From: an uncultured Mycoplasmatota bacterium | GTDB lineage: Bacteria; Bacillota_I; Bacilli_A; RF39; UBA660 | DNA length: 55,145 nt | Direction of reading: 5' to 3' | Assembly (NCBI GenBank): GCA_946413985.1 | Contig: CAMKMS010000004.1 | Coordinates: 1 to 55,145, forward strand | Part shown: in pieces, positions 40,111-49,984 of the stretch | How the letters are laid out: every line of letters begins with the position of its first letter | How positions within the stretch are numbered: the first letter of the stretch is position 1 | Notes under the pieces: generated by a model | Database searches by the model: none | The model's input: the letters and a program-made list of their open reading frames with translations, nothing else | What the model was told of the DNA's origin: nothing | Program-made: the position numbers and the translations under genes

Positions 40111-41282
40111 ATTATGAACTTTTATTACCCGCTGGTGACTTTGAAAGATTTAAAGTGGCAATTGATTATGGAGCTGATGCAGTATATTTTGGTGGATACA
40201 ATTATAGTTTAAGAGCAAATGCAAATAATTTTTCATTAGATGATATAAAAAAAGCAACTAAGTATGCTCATGAAAGAAATAAAAAAGTATATGTTACAGT
40301 AAATATGATATTTCATAATGAGGATCTAGAAGGACTTGATGAATACTTACTTGCTCTTGACAATATAGGAATAGATTCATATATTGTTAGTGACTTTGCA
40401 GTAATTGAAGCAATAAAAAGATTAAATATAAAAACAAAATTTTATATATCTACTCAAAAATCTATTACTAATCTTGAAAGTGTTAAATTTTATAAATCAC
40501 TTGGTGCTTATAGAGTAGTACTTGCTCGTGAGGCATCTAGAGAAGATATTAAATATATAAAAGAAAACATTGATACAGAACTTGAAGTATTTATTCATGG
40601 AGCTATGTGTACTAGTTATAGTGGAAGATGCGTAATGAGTAATTATGTAACATTACGTGATTCTAATAGAGGAGGATGTTCACAAGTATGTAGATTTAAT
40701 TTTGATAATAATACAGAATATGATTATGCATTTTCTTCTAAAGATTTGAATATGATAGATTATATATCTGATATGATGGACTTAGGTGTTGAATCATTTA
40801 AGATAGAAGGAAGAATGAAAAGCTTATATTATATAGCAACAGTTGCTAATGCTTATAGAACTATTATGGATAAAAAAATAGATGGTAGTCTTGATAAGAA
40901 AACTATTGATTACTATAAAAAAGTATTAAATAGAGTATCTAATCGTGAAAATATTAGTCAATTTTATAATGGGGTTCCTGGAGTTGAAGGACAATATTAT
41001 AGTGGAAGACAAGAAGTATCAAATCAAGATTTCTTAGCAGTTATTTTATCTTATAATGAGAAAACAAAAGAAGCTTTAATTGAGCAAAGAAATAAATTTA
41101 GTGTTGGTGATGAAGTAGAGGTTTTTGGACCTAATACATCTGTTCAATCATTAAGAATAAATTATATTATCAACGAAGACAATGAAAGTGTTACATCTGC
41201 ATCACATCCTCAAGAAAAGTTAAAAATTAATATGCCATTTAAAGTTAGTGAGGGTGATATAGTAAGGGTTAAAATATCTTGA
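40107..41282 (+). CDS. U32 family peptidase-like tRNA hydroxylation protein (YrrO/TrhP2-like)
   Basis: ELLLPAGDFERFKVAIDYGADAVYFGG, FIHGAMCTSYSGRCVMSNYVTLRDSNRGGCSQVCRF, FKIEGRMKS. Confidence 0.93.
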   Translation: MNYELLLPAGDFERFKVAIDYGADAVYFGGYNYSLRANANNFSLDDIKKATKYAHERNKKVYVTVNMIFHNEDLEGLDEYLLALDNIGIDSYIVSDFAVIEAIKRLNIKTKFYISTQKSITNLESVKFYKSLGAYRVVLAREASREDIKYIKENIDTELEVFIHGAMCTSYSGRCVMSNYVTLRDSNRGGCSQVCRFNFDNNTEYDYAFSSKDLNMIDYISDMMDLGVESFKIEGRMKSLYYIATVANAYRTIMDKKIDGSLDKKTIDYYKKVLNRVSNRENISQFYNGVPGVEGQYYSGRQEVSNQDFLAVILSYNEKTKEALIEQRNKFSVGDEVEVFGPNTSVQSLRINYIINEDNESVTSASHPQEKLKINMPFKVSEGDIVRVKIS

Positions 41283-41337
41283 CAAAATATACATTTTATT
41301 GTATCATTTGTTGGTAGCAAGAAAGAGGTGGCTTTAC

Positions 41338-41808
41338 ATGAAAAAGAAAGAAATATTTTTAACTAGCGAAGGTTTTTTAGAATTACAAAATGAATTACAT
41401 TATTTAAAGACTGAAAAAAGAGCTGAAGTAACTCAAACTTTAAAAGAAGCAAGAGCTTTAGGTGATTTATCAGAAAACTCTGAATATGATCAAGCAAGAG
41501 AAGATCAAGCTAATTTAGAAAAAAGAATAATGGAAATAGAGTATTCTTTAGAACATGCAACTGTAATAGATGAAAAAGAAAGTAATGGAAAAGTAGGTAT
41601 TGGTAGTCAAGTAGAACTTCAATATGAAGATGATGATGATACTGAAAGCTATAAAATAGTAGGTAGTCAAGAAGCAGATCCTGATGATAATAAAATTTCA
41701 AATGAAAGTCCAATTGCAACTGCAATAATGGGTAAAAAAGTTGGAGATGTTGTTGAAGTATCTTCTCCAAATGGTGTTTATTCTGTTAAAATCGTTGCAA
41801 TAGCTTAA
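41338..41808 (+). CDS. greA: Transcription elongation factor GreA
   Basis: FLTSEGFLELQNELHYLKTEKRAEVTQTLKEARALGDLSENSEYDQAREDQ; start at 41338. Confidence 0.96.
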   Translation: MKKKEIFLTSEGFLELQNELHYLKTEKRAEVTQTLKEARALGDLSENSEYDQAREDQANLEKRIMEIEYSLEHATVIDEKESNGKVGIGSQVELQYEDDDDTESYKIVGSQEADPDDNKISNESPIATAIMGKKVGDVVEVSSPNGVYSVKIVAIA

Positions 41809-41832
41809 ATTTTAAATTTTTTAGGAGGTTAT

Positions 41833-43131
41833 ATGAAAAAGAGTTATAGCGTTAAATTAGAAGGAAATGAATGGAAAGATTGTTTAAAAGAATCTTATAA
41901 TAAAAAGAAAAAAGATATAAAGATGGATGGTTTTAGAAAAGGACTAGTTCCATATGAAATATATACTAAAAAAGCTGGTGTAGAATCTTTATATATGGAT
42001 GCTATGGACTTAGCTGTTGATAAATTATATGCTAAACTTCTAAGTGATCCAGAAACAATTACTCCAGCTGCTACTCCAAGTATTGATATTAAAAATATTA
42101 CAGAACATGAAGTAGAAGTAGAATTTACTTTAGTATCTTCACCAGAAGTTAAAATTGGAAAATATAAAAACTTAGGTGTTAAAAAAGACAAAGTAGAAGT
42201 AACTGATGAAGAAATAGAGCATGAACTTGGTCATATAAGAGAACAATATGCAGAAGTTCGCACTTTAGATGATAAAACTGTTTTAGAAAATGGTATGATT
42301 GCTGTTATTGATTTTGAAGGATTTAAAGATGGTGTAGCATTTAAGGGTGGAAAAGGATCAGATTATAATCTTGAACTTGGTTCTAATACATTTATTCCTG
42401 GATTTGAAGAAGCTTTAGTTGGACTTAAGAAGGGTGATAAAAAAGACGTTAATGTCACATTCCCAGATAATTATCATAGTGAAGAATTAAAAGGAAAACC
42501 AGTTGTATTTAAAGTTGAAATTAAAGAAGTAAAACAAAGAGTTATGCCTGAATATAATAAAGAATTTTTTGAAGACTTAAATATTGAAGGTGTAACAAGT
42601 GAAAAAGAATTAAAAAATTATATTAAAGAAGGAATTGAAACTGAAAAAGCAAAACAAGTGGAAGATGAATATTTATTTAAATGTTTAGATAAAGTTGTTG
42701 AATCATCTACATTTGAAATTCCTGAAGAAATGACTAATGATGAGGTTAATAGATTAACTAGAGAATTCTCTGAAAAGTTAAGATATCAAGGATTAAACTT
42801 CAATGATTACTTAAAGTTTACTAATAGTAAAGAAGAAGATTTTAAGAAAACTTTAGTTCCAGAAGCTAATAAGAGAATAGGTTATAGATTAATGATGGAT
42901 GCTATTGTTGAAAAAGAAAAACTTGAAGTAAGTGATGAAGAATATGAAAAAGGATTAGAAGAAGCGGCTAAGAATTATGGAATGAAGAAAGAAGATTTCT
43001 TAAAAGAAATTGGAAATCCTGATTTATTTAGATATGATTTACTTATGAAGAAAGCAATGAAAGTTGTTACTGAAGGTAATAGCGCAAAAGAAACAAAAAC
43101 TAAAAAGACAACAAAAAAATCTGAAAAATAA
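41833..43131 (+). CDS. tig: Trigger factor
   Basis: GFRKGLVPYEIY ribosome-binding signature, FKBP-type PPIase core, helical C-domain, Lys-rich tail. Confidence 0.94.
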   Translation: MKKSYSVKLEGNEWKDCLKESYNKKKKDIKMDGFRKGLVPYEIYTKKAGVESLYMDAMDLAVDKLYAKLLSDPETITPAATPSIDIKNITEHEVEVEFTLVSSPEVKIGKYKNLGVKKDKVEVTDEEIEHELGHIREQYAEVRTLDDKTVLENGMIAVIDFEGFKDGVAFKGGKGSDYNLELGSNTFIPGFEEALVGLKKGDKKDVNVTFPDNYHSEELKGKPVVFKVEIKEVKQRVMPEYNKEFFEDLNIEGVTSEKELKNYIKEGIETEKAKQVEDEYLFKCLDKVVESSTFEIPEEMTNDEVNRLTREFSEKLRYQGLNFNDYLKFTNSKEEDFKKTLVPEANKRIGYRLMMDAIVEKEKLEVSDEEYEKGLEEAAKNYGMKKEDFLKEIGNPDLFRYDLLMKKAMKVVTEGNSAKETKTKKTTKKSEK

Positions 43132-43142
43132 TTTCAGATTTT

Positions 43143-45287
43143 TTAATTATTTGGATCGATTAGAGAAAGGGAAACTTTCTCTTTTTCTTTATTTATATCA
43201 ATTACATAGCAAGTAACTATTTGGCCAACACTTAATACTTCACTTGGGTGTTTAATATATTTATTTGCTATTTTAGATATATGAACAAGTCCATCACTAT
43301 GAAGACCTATATCAATAAATGCACCAAAATCAACAACATTTCTAACAGTACCTTCTAATTTCATTCCAACTTTTAAATTATCAATTGTTAATATATCACT
43401 TTTTAAAAGTGGCATTTCATAATCATCTCTAAAATCTCTATTAGGTTTTTCAAGTGAATCAATAATATCATTTAATGTATATAAATCTATATCAAGTTCT
43501 TTTGATACTTTATTAGTATCTAATTTTTTTAATGCATCAATTAATTCTTTAGATCCTAAATCATTTGTAGTCATATTAATGTGATTCAATAATTTTAATG
43601 TTTTGTCATAACTTTCTGTATGTATATTTGTTTTGTCAAGTGGATTATCTCCATCTATTACTCTCATAAATCCTATTGATTGTTCATATGCTTTATCATT
43701 TAATAATTTTTTCTTTTTTAATTCTTCTCTTGATTTTATTTTACCATTATCTTGTCTATATTTAATTATTTTATCTATAGCTGTTTTTGTTAAACCAGAT
43801 ATATATTTAAGTATAGAAGGGGAAGCAGTATTTATATTTACTCCAACATTATTAACACATTTTGATACAGTAAAATCTAGGCTTTCAGATAGTTTTTTTT
43901 GACTAACATCATGCTGATATTCACCAACTCCAATACTTTTGGGATCTATTTTAACTAGTTCATTTAATGGATCTTGAAGACGTCTAGCAATAGAAACAGC
44001 ACTTCTTTTTTCAACAGTTAAATCTGGAAACTCACTTATGGCAAGAGCAGATGCACTATATACACTAGCTCCCGCTTCAGATACAATAGCATACTTACAA
44101 CCATTAACTTCTTTTAGAGTTTCACTTACTAGTTTTTCACTTTCACGTGAAGCTGTACCATTTCCAATAGATACAATATCGATATGATATTTATTTATTA
44201 AATCCTTTAATGTTTCTTTTGATTTTTCCCATTCATTTTGAGGTTCATGAGGATATATAACAGATATATTTAATACTTTACTAGTTGGATCTACTACAGC
44301 AAGTTTGCAACCTGTTCTAAAAGCAGGGTCAAATCCTAAAACTGTTTTTTCTTTCATAGGTGCTACAAGAAGTAAATTTTCTAAGTTTTCTTTAAATACT
44401 TCAATAGATGCATCTTCACTTTTTTCTGTTAGTTCACTTCTAATTTCACGTTCAATAGATGGACCAATTAATCTTTTATATGAGTCTTTTATAGCATCAA
44501 CTACATATTCACGAACTGGACTATCTTTTTTAATTATTTTTAATTCTAAAAACTCTTGTATTTCATCAGTATTAACATCAATACTTACAGTCAATACTTT
44601 TTCATTTTCGCCTCTATTAATTGCTAGAACTCTATGTGGTTTTATACTTTTAACTGCTTCAGAAAAGTCATAATACATTTCATATACTTTATTAGTATCT
44701 GGATTAGTCTTTTTAACTTTAGATGTAATAATTCCTACTTTCCAAAAGAAACTTCTTATCCATTTTCTATAATATGCATTATCACTAATCCATTCAGCAA
44801 TAATATATTTAGCTCCCTCTATAGCATCATCTCTTGTTTTAACGTTTTCATTTAAGAATTTATCTACACTTTCTAGTTTAAAGTTATCTGGAAAACTCAT
44901 AATAATTTTAGCAAGTGGTTCAAGACCATTTTTAATTGCTTCAGTTGCCTTAGTTTTCTTCTTTTCTTTAAAAGGAAGATAAATATCTTCAACTTCAACT
45001 AGTTTTTTTGCTTTTTTAATATTTTCTTCTATTTCAGGAGTTAATAATCCTTTTTCATCTATTAATCTAATAACATCTTCTTTTCTTTTTAAAAGGTTAA
45101 CTTCATATTCATAATATTCATTTATATGTCTTATTTGTTCTTCATCAAGTGCTCCAGTTACTTCCTTTCTATATCTTGCTATAAAAGGAATAGTGTTCCC
45201 TTCACTTAAAAGATTTAAAACATTTTTAACTTGTGAATCTTTAACATTTAATTCTTTTGATATTTCACTTATTATTTCATCATTCAT
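43143..45287 (-). CDS. tex: Tex family RNA-binding protein (YqgF-like, HhH and S1 domains)
   Basis: IPFIARYRKEVTGALDEEQ, VLGFDPAFRTGCKLAVVD, SVSIARRLQDPLNELVKIDPKSIGVGEYQHD, VNINTAS, C-terminal S1 motif. Confidence 0.96.
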   Translation of the reverse strand: MNDEIISEISKELNVKDSQVKNVLNLLSEGNTIPFIARYRKEVTGALDEEQIRHINEYYEYEVNLLKRKEDVIRLIDEKGLLTPEIEENIKKAKKLVEVEDIYLPFKEKKKTKATEAIKNGLEPLAKIIMSFPDNFKLESVDKFLNENVKTRDDAIEGAKYIIAEWISDNAYYRKWIRSFFWKVGIITSKVKKTNPDTNKVYEMYYDFSEAVKSIKPHRVLAINRGENEKVLTVSIDVNTDEIQEFLELKIIKKDSPVREYVVDAIKDSYKRLIGPSIEREIRSELTEKSEDASIEVFKENLENLLLVAPMKEKTVLGFDPAFRTGCKLAVVDPTSKVLNISVIYPHEPQNEWEKSKETLKDLINKYHIDIVSIGNGTASRESEKLVSETLKEVNGCKYAIVSEAGASVYSASALAISEFPDLTVEKRSAVSIARRLQDPLNELVKIDPKSIGVGEYQHDVSQKKLSESLDFTVSKCVNNVGVNINTASPSILKYISGLTKTAIDKIIKYRQDNGKIKSREELKKKKLLNDKAYEQSIGFMRVIDGDNPLDKTNIHTESYDKTLKLLNHINMTTNDLGSKELIDALKKLDTNKVSKELDIDLYTLNDIIDSLEKPNRDFRDDYEMPLLKSDILTIDNLKVGMKLEGTVRNVVDFGAFIDIGLHSDGLVHISKIANKYIKHPSEVLSVGQIVTCYVIDINKEKEKVSLSLIDPNN

Positions 45288-45364
45288 TTGTATTTCTCCT
45301 TATTGCACTTTATTATTATATCAATTAAAAGAATTTAGAGAAATATTTAAAACAAATAATTTAC

Positions 45365-45397
45365 AAAAAAATAAAAAACTCAAGAAATTCTTGAGTA
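45365..45397 (-). terminator. Terminator for tRNA-Ser
   Basis: On the minus strand ACTCAAGAA/TTCTTGAGT hairpin followed by T-run. Confidence 0.75.
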
Positions 45398-45407
45398 ATT
45401 TTTTATA

Positions 45408-45498
45408 TGGCGGAGACAGAGAGATTTGAACTCTCGCGCCAGTTTCCCGACCTACACCCTTAGCAGGGGCGCCTCTTCAGCCTCTTGAGTATGTCTCC
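45408..45498 (-). tRNA. tRNA-Ser (GCU anticodon)
   Basis: Reverse complement GGAGACATACTCAAGAGGCTGAAGAGGCGCCCCTGCTAAGGG...GTTCAAATCTCTCTGTCTCCGCCA; long variable arm, encoded CCA. Confidence 0.93.
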
Positions 45499-45614
45499 GT
45501 AGGCACGTATTAATAATAACCTATAATTATTAATAAGTCAAGAAAATACTTGTATTATTTGACTAATTAAGTTATAATGTATATATATGTACGATAGATG
45601 AGGGAAGTGAACTT

Positions 45615-45854
45615 ATGAAAGAAGAAACAATGTATCAAACAACAGCAATTATTGATATAGATGAAGAATTAAAACGCCAGGAAGAATTAATAAATACAAT
45701 TAAAATGGAACCTATTTTAGAAACTACAGAGATTCCAGAAGAAGAAACTATTATTCAAAAGAAGAAAAGAATTAGATTTACTGATTATTGTTTAATGTCT
45801 ATGATAGTAGTATTAAGCGTTGTATTTATAATGGTTATATTTAACGTAATGTAA
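45615..45854 (+). CDS. Small single-TM membrane protein
   Basis: 79 aa, acidic N-terminus and C-terminal hydrophobic helix; RBS and terminator present. Confidence 0.6.
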   Translation: MKEETMYQTTAIIDIDEELKRQEELINTIKMEPILETTEIPEEETIIQKKKRIRFTDYCLMSMIVVLSVVFIMVIFNVM

Positions 45855-45870
45855 TTATTATGTATTTTTA

Positions 45871-45895
45871 AACAAGACAGTAAATGTCTTGTTTT
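45871..45895 (+). terminator. Rho-independent terminator
   Basis: AACAAGACA-GTAAA-TGTCTTGTTTT. Confidence 0.75.
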
Positions 45896-45944
45896 CATTT
45901 GCAAAATATTATATAATCAATTTGTTAAAAAAAGAGGTGCAAAA

Positions 45945-47585
45945 ATGACTAATAAAGATTTAGCTGATTTGATATTTCCTAATATTAATAAAACAGTAAA
46001 AGATTATGAAAAAATATATCCTGATAGAGGTGGAAAAGTAACAACACGTATTGCTCCAAGTCCAACTGGATATATGCATATAGGTGGAATATACCAAGCA
46101 ATTATAGATAATTTAATTGCAAAAAATAATAATGGTGTATTTATGCTTAGAATAGAGGATACTGATCAAAAAAGAGAAGTAGGTGAAGCTGTTGAATTAA
46201 TTCACTCTGCATTAAAAAGATATGATTTAAATCCTGATGAATACGAATATCACGACAAAACTGTTGGTAATTATGGACCATATGTTCAAAGTGAAAGAAA
46301 AGAAATTTATCATGCTTTTATTAAGCATTTAATAGAAATAGGAAGAGCTTATCCTTGTTTTTGCAAAAAAGAAACATTAGAAGAATTAAGAGTAATGCAA
46401 GAGCATAAGAAACAAAGAACTGGATATTATGGTAAATATGCTAAATGTAGAAATTTAACAGTAGATGAAATGATAGAAAAAATCAAAGCTGGAGAAGAGT
46501 ATGCTATTAGATTTAGAAGTGAAGGAGATTTTGAGCGTAAATTCAAATTTCATGATGAAGTAAAAGGAGACCTTGAATTATCTGAAAATGATGAAGACTT
46601 CATTATCATGAAAAGTGATAATCATCTTCCAACATATCATTTTGCACATTTAGTTGATGATTATTTAATGCATACAACTCATATAATTAGAGGAGAAGAG
46701 TGGTTAAGTAGTGCTCCAAAACATGTTGAATTATTTAATACATTTGGTTTTCCACTTCCAAAATATGTTCATACTCCATTAATTATTAAAAAAGAAGGAA
46801 ACAGCATTAGAAAGATAAGTAAAAGAAAAGATCCAGAAGCTACTATGAGTTATTATAGTGAAAATGGTTATCCAAAAGAAGCTGTAATTGAATCATTAAT
46901 GACAATAATTAATTCAAATTATGAACAGTGGCATTCAGAAAATCCTGATAAAACATATTTAGATTTTGAATTTAATCCTGAAAAAATGTCTTCTTCTGGC
47001 GCTCTTTATGATTTAGAAAAATTAGGTAGTTTATCAAGAGATATTATTGCTCATAAAAAAGCTAGTGAAGTAGCAAGTGAATCATACGAATGGGCAAAAG
47101 AATATAGTCCATCTTTGAAAAGTATGATTGAAAGTGATATGGACTATTATACTAATATTTTAAATATTGAGCGTGAACAAGAAAAACCAAGAAAAGACAT
47201 TGTTAACTATAGTATGATTGAAAGTTTAATTTGGTATATGTATGATGATAAATTTGAAAATACTACTAAAGAATATGAATGGAAAAATATAACAGATATA
47301 AATGAAATTAAAAATATATTAAAATTATATTTTGATAAGTATTATGATGAAAATGATGATAAAGAAACTTGGTTTAATAAAGTAAAAGAATTATGTGAAG
47401 AACTTGGATATGCATCTAATATAAAAGAATATAAACAAAATCCAGATGCATACAAAGGAAATGTTGCTGATATTAGTACTGTAATAAGAGTTGCAATCAC
47501 TTCAAAATCAAATACACCTGATCTTTATGAATTAATGAAATTACTTGGAAAAACAAGAATAATGAAAAGAGTTAACAGTTTGTAG
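45945..47585 (+). CDS. gltX: Glutamyl-tRNA synthetase
   Basis: TRIAPSPTGYMHIGGIYQAI, RIEDTDQKR, CFC...AKC, HIIRGEEWLSSAPKHVEL, ISKRKDP. Confidence 0.95.
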   Translation: MTNKDLADLIFPNINKTVKDYEKIYPDRGGKVTTRIAPSPTGYMHIGGIYQAIIDNLIAKNNNGVFMLRIEDTDQKREVGEAVELIHSALKRYDLNPDEYEYHDKTVGNYGPYVQSERKEIYHAFIKHLIEIGRAYPCFCKKETLEELRVMQEHKKQRTGYYGKYAKCRNLTVDEMIEKIKAGEEYAIRFRSEGDFERKFKFHDEVKGDLELSENDEDFIIMKSDNHLPTYHFAHLVDDYLMHTTHIIRGEEWLSSAPKHVELFNTFGFPLPKYVHTPLIIKKEGNSIRKISKRKDPEATMSYYSENGYPKEAVIESLMTIINSNYEQWHSENPDKTYLDFEFNPEKMSSSGALYDLEKLGSLSRDIIAHKKASEVASESYEWAKEYSPSLKSMIESDMDYYTNILNIEREQEKPRKDIVNYSMIESLIWYMYDDKFENTTKEYEWKNITDINEIKNILKLYFDKYYDENDDKETWFNKVKELCEELGYASNIKEYKQNPDAYKGNVADISTVIRVAITSKSNTPDLYELMKLLGKTRIMKRVNSL

Positions 47586-47598
47586 TTTAACTCTTTTT
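47567..47598 (+). terminator. Terminator overlapping the gltX stop
   Basis: AGAGTTAA...TTAACTCTTTTT. Confidence 0.7.
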
Positions 47599-47640
47599 CT
47601 TGACAAAACCCTCGATTTATATTATAGTTATTCTTGTTGT

Positions 47641-47714
47641 AGGGGTATCATATAGTGGTAGTATGCCGGTCTCCAAAACCGTTCGCGAGGGTTCGAGTCC
47701 TTCTACCCCTGCCA
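47641..47714 (+). tRNA. tRNA-Trp (CCA anticodon)
   Basis: AGGGGTATCATATAGTGGTAGTATGCCGGTCTCCAAAACCG...GGTTCGAGTCCTTCTACCCCTGCCA; upstream TTGACA. Confidence 0.94.
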
Positions 47715-47724
47715 TAATGTATGC

Positions 47725-47754
47725 AAACTCTAACTTTATAGTTAGAGTTTTTAT
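47725..47754 (+). terminator. Terminator after tRNA-Trp
   Basis: AAACTCTAAC-TTTATA-GTTAGAGTTTTTA. Confidence 0.75.
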
Positions 47755-47810
47755 ATTGCATAAAGAAAAAATAATGATATAATAAATAATTACTTAGGGA
47801 GGTTTTAAAA

Positions 47811-48659
47811 ATGTCATTAACTAGAATTTATGATATTAATGATGCAAAATTAATTTTACGAAAAGATTTTAAAGATAGAATAAATGTTTATAGGCCTAAA
47901 AATGCATGGGATCTTGAAGGAACATTAGATTCAAAACCAATAAAAATAATATATTCAAATTATGATGATTGTTTGCTTGCTTCAACAGATTTAGAACATA
48001 GAGAAGTATTAGAAGAATTAATTCCTGTACTAACAAAAGCGATGAATAATTATGAACCAATTTGTAGTTATGACAAATTAAAAAAAGGGGCAAAACCTGA
48101 AACTGCTGAACCAACAATAGAATGGGATATAAAGAATCGCAAAGAAAGACTTGATGAATTAATTAATGGTAAAGGTTTTCCTGGCTATGAAGTGCTTAAT
48201 TTAAAAATTAATGAACCAACATATGGTATATATCCAGGGATTATCGAAGACCCAGGAAGAATTAATAATTTGGGTGAAATAGAACTATATTTTGCAATTG
48301 ATTATTTAGGTGGATACATTTGGCAATGCAATCATGCTATGGCCGATGGAAAAATGCCTGAAATAGATTTATCTGAAGAACAATATGCCCTAGAATATTT
48401 GGTATATCAAACAACAAAATTTGGTGTAGAGTTACCAAAACCAGAAAAAGGTAAACACATTACACCAACACCATCATATTGGGCTTGGTTTAGATTTTAT
48501 GATAATCATTTCAAAAATGTTCTTACAAATGAGCAATGGGCTGCCTTTCAGGAAGCACAAAATAACGACAAAGATATATCAGAATTCATGCCTAGCGGGC
48601 ACTGGACCGATTTATTAGAAAAAAAGCCAGCAAAGACTAGAGTTAAAAATAAAAAATGA
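47811..48659 (+). CDS. Hypothetical protein
   Basis: 282-aa ORF with RBS gggagg; no confident family. Confidence 0.65.
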   Translation: MSLTRIYDINDAKLILRKDFKDRINVYRPKNAWDLEGTLDSKPIKIIYSNYDDCLLASTDLEHREVLEELIPVLTKAMNNYEPICSYDKLKKGAKPETAEPTIEWDIKNRKERLDELINGKGFPGYEVLNLKINEPTYGIYPGIIEDPGRINNLGEIELYFAIDYLGGYIWQCNHAMADGKMPEIDLSEEQYALEYLVYQTTKFGVELPKPEKGKHITPTPSYWAWFRFYDNHFKNVLTNEQWAAFQEAQNNDKDISEFMPSGHWTDLLEKKPAKTRVKNKK

Positions 48660-48663
48660 AATG

Positions 48664-48692
48664 TTTAATAAAATATCAATCTATGCTATAAT
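48664..48692 (+). promoter_or_regulatory. Putative promoter for small RNA A1
   Basis: TTTAAT, 17-nt spacer, TATAAT. Confidence 0.5.
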
Positions 48693-48698
48693 ATTTAT

Positions 48699-48790
48699 AG
48701 CAGTTGAATGGTATGAAAGTAGTTTCACAACCGGTAACTACTGGTGCCATTATGATTATTACTCAAACTATTATAGTTTGAGTTTTTTAT
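48699..48790 (+). ncRNA. Candidate small RNA A1
   Basis: Promoter-like sequence, ATGGTA...TGCCAT stem and ACTCAAACTATTATAGTTTGAGTTTTTT terminator; related sequence at ~49985-50073. Confidence 0.5.
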
Positions 48791-48798
48791 TTAAATGC

Positions 48799-48827
48799 TT
48801 TACAAACATATTTTTGTGTTATATAAT
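48799..48827 (+). promoter_or_regulatory. Promoter for structured RNA B1
   Basis: TTTACA, 17-nt spacer, TATAAT; conserved in copy 2. Confidence 0.7.
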
Positions 48828-48833
48828 TAATTT

Positions 48834-48957
48834 GTAATAATTACTTGCCAAGTGTTATTATGACAATTTGTTCGACTAGGGTTTTCTATTTAAGGCAAGA
48901 TAAATAGATTGCATGCATGCGGAGATATACTTTTTTAAGTATGTCTCCTTTTTTTTT
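48834..48957 (+). ncRNA. Candidate structured RNA B1 upstream of the RhuM-Fic gene
   Basis: CTATTTA/TAAATAG hairpin whose loop (AGGCAAGA) can pair with upstream CTTGCC; terminator GGAGATATAC/GTATGTCTCC plus T-run; near-identical copy at 50111-50231. Confidence 0.7.
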
Positions 48958-48997
48958 GCAAGTAATTATTAAGAATAACAATAAAAGGAGGTATGTT

Positions 48998-49954
48998 ATG
49001 AAAAATGAAATTGTTATTTTTGAAAATCAAAATGTAAGATTGGAGGTGAGTTTAAAAGATGAAACAGTTTGGTTGTCTTTAGAACAAATATCAAAATTAT
49101 TTGAAAGGGATAGAACTGTAGTTTTAAGACATATCAACAATATTTTTAAAGAGGGAGAATTAAATAAAGAAGAGGTAATTGCAAAATTTGCACATACCAC
49201 TTTACATGGAGCAATTGAAAATAAAACACAAACAAGGATGCTAGATTTTTATAATTTAGATGTAATAATATCAGTTGGTTATCGTGTTAAATCTAAGAAT
49301 GGTATTATTTTTAGAAAATGGGCAAGTAGTATTTTAAAAGATTATATGTTAAAAGGTTTAGCTATAAATAATAAAAGATTAGAATTTTTAGAAAGAAGTG
49401 TAAAATTAATTGAAATAGCAAATAGGGGAACTGATAGGATAAGTGACTCTGAGGCTAAAGACATATTAAATGTAATAGGACAATATACTAAATCGCTAGA
49501 TTTGCTTGATGATTATGATCATAGATCTCTAACAAAAGTTAAAGGTAATAAAGATAGTAGAATTATTGCATATAATGATTGCTTAGAATTAATATCTAAA
49601 TTAAAGTTTAATAATGATAGTAATGTATTTGGAATAGAAAGAAATCATGGACTAGAGTCAATTATAAATGATATATATCTAACATTTGATGGAAAGGATG
49701 TATATGATAGTATAGAATTAAAAGCATGTAATTTCTTATATACTTTAATTAAAAATCATCCATTTGTTGATGGTAATAAAAGAATAGCAGCAACATTATT
49801 TATATACTTTTTAAATTATTATGGATTGTTATATAAAAATGAAAAGCAAATAATTGATAATAATACACTTACTGCTATGACTCTTTTAATAGCAGAATCA
49901 AGTCCAAAAGAAAAAGAGATAATTATAGATTTAGTTATGAATTTTTTAAATTAA
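48998..49954 (+). CDS. RhuM-family N-terminal domain fused to Doc-type Fic domain
   Basis: RhuM-like SLEQISKLFERDRTVVLRHINNIF...DFYNLDVIISVGYRVKSKNGIIFRKWAS; C-terminal HPFVDGNKRIAATLFIYFL (Doc-type motif); start at 48998 (RBS aaaggagg). Confidence 0.88.
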   Translation: MKNEIVIFENQNVRLEVSLKDETVWLSLEQISKLFERDRTVVLRHINNIFKEGELNKEEVIAKFAHTTLHGAIENKTQTRMLDFYNLDVIISVGYRVKSKNGIIFRKWASSILKDYMLKGLAINNKRLEFLERSVKLIEIANRGTDRISDSEAKDILNVIGQYTKSLDLLDDYDHRSLTKVKGNKDSRIIAYNDCLELISKLKFNNDSNVFGIERNHGLESIINDIYLTFDGKDVYDSIELKACNFLYTLIKNHPFVDGNKRIAATLFIYFLNYYGLLYKNEKQIIDNNTLTAMTLLIAESSPKEKEIIIDLVMNFLN

Positions 49955-49984
49955 TGTGATATATTATATTTGGAATTGAATTCC

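Noticed and set aside
45411-45498. Minus-strand structured RNA of unknown type
   Set aside because: It is a standard tRNA-Ser with long variable arm.
47600-47782. ORF 47600-47782 (+)
   Set aside because: Spans tRNA-Trp and terminators; spurious.
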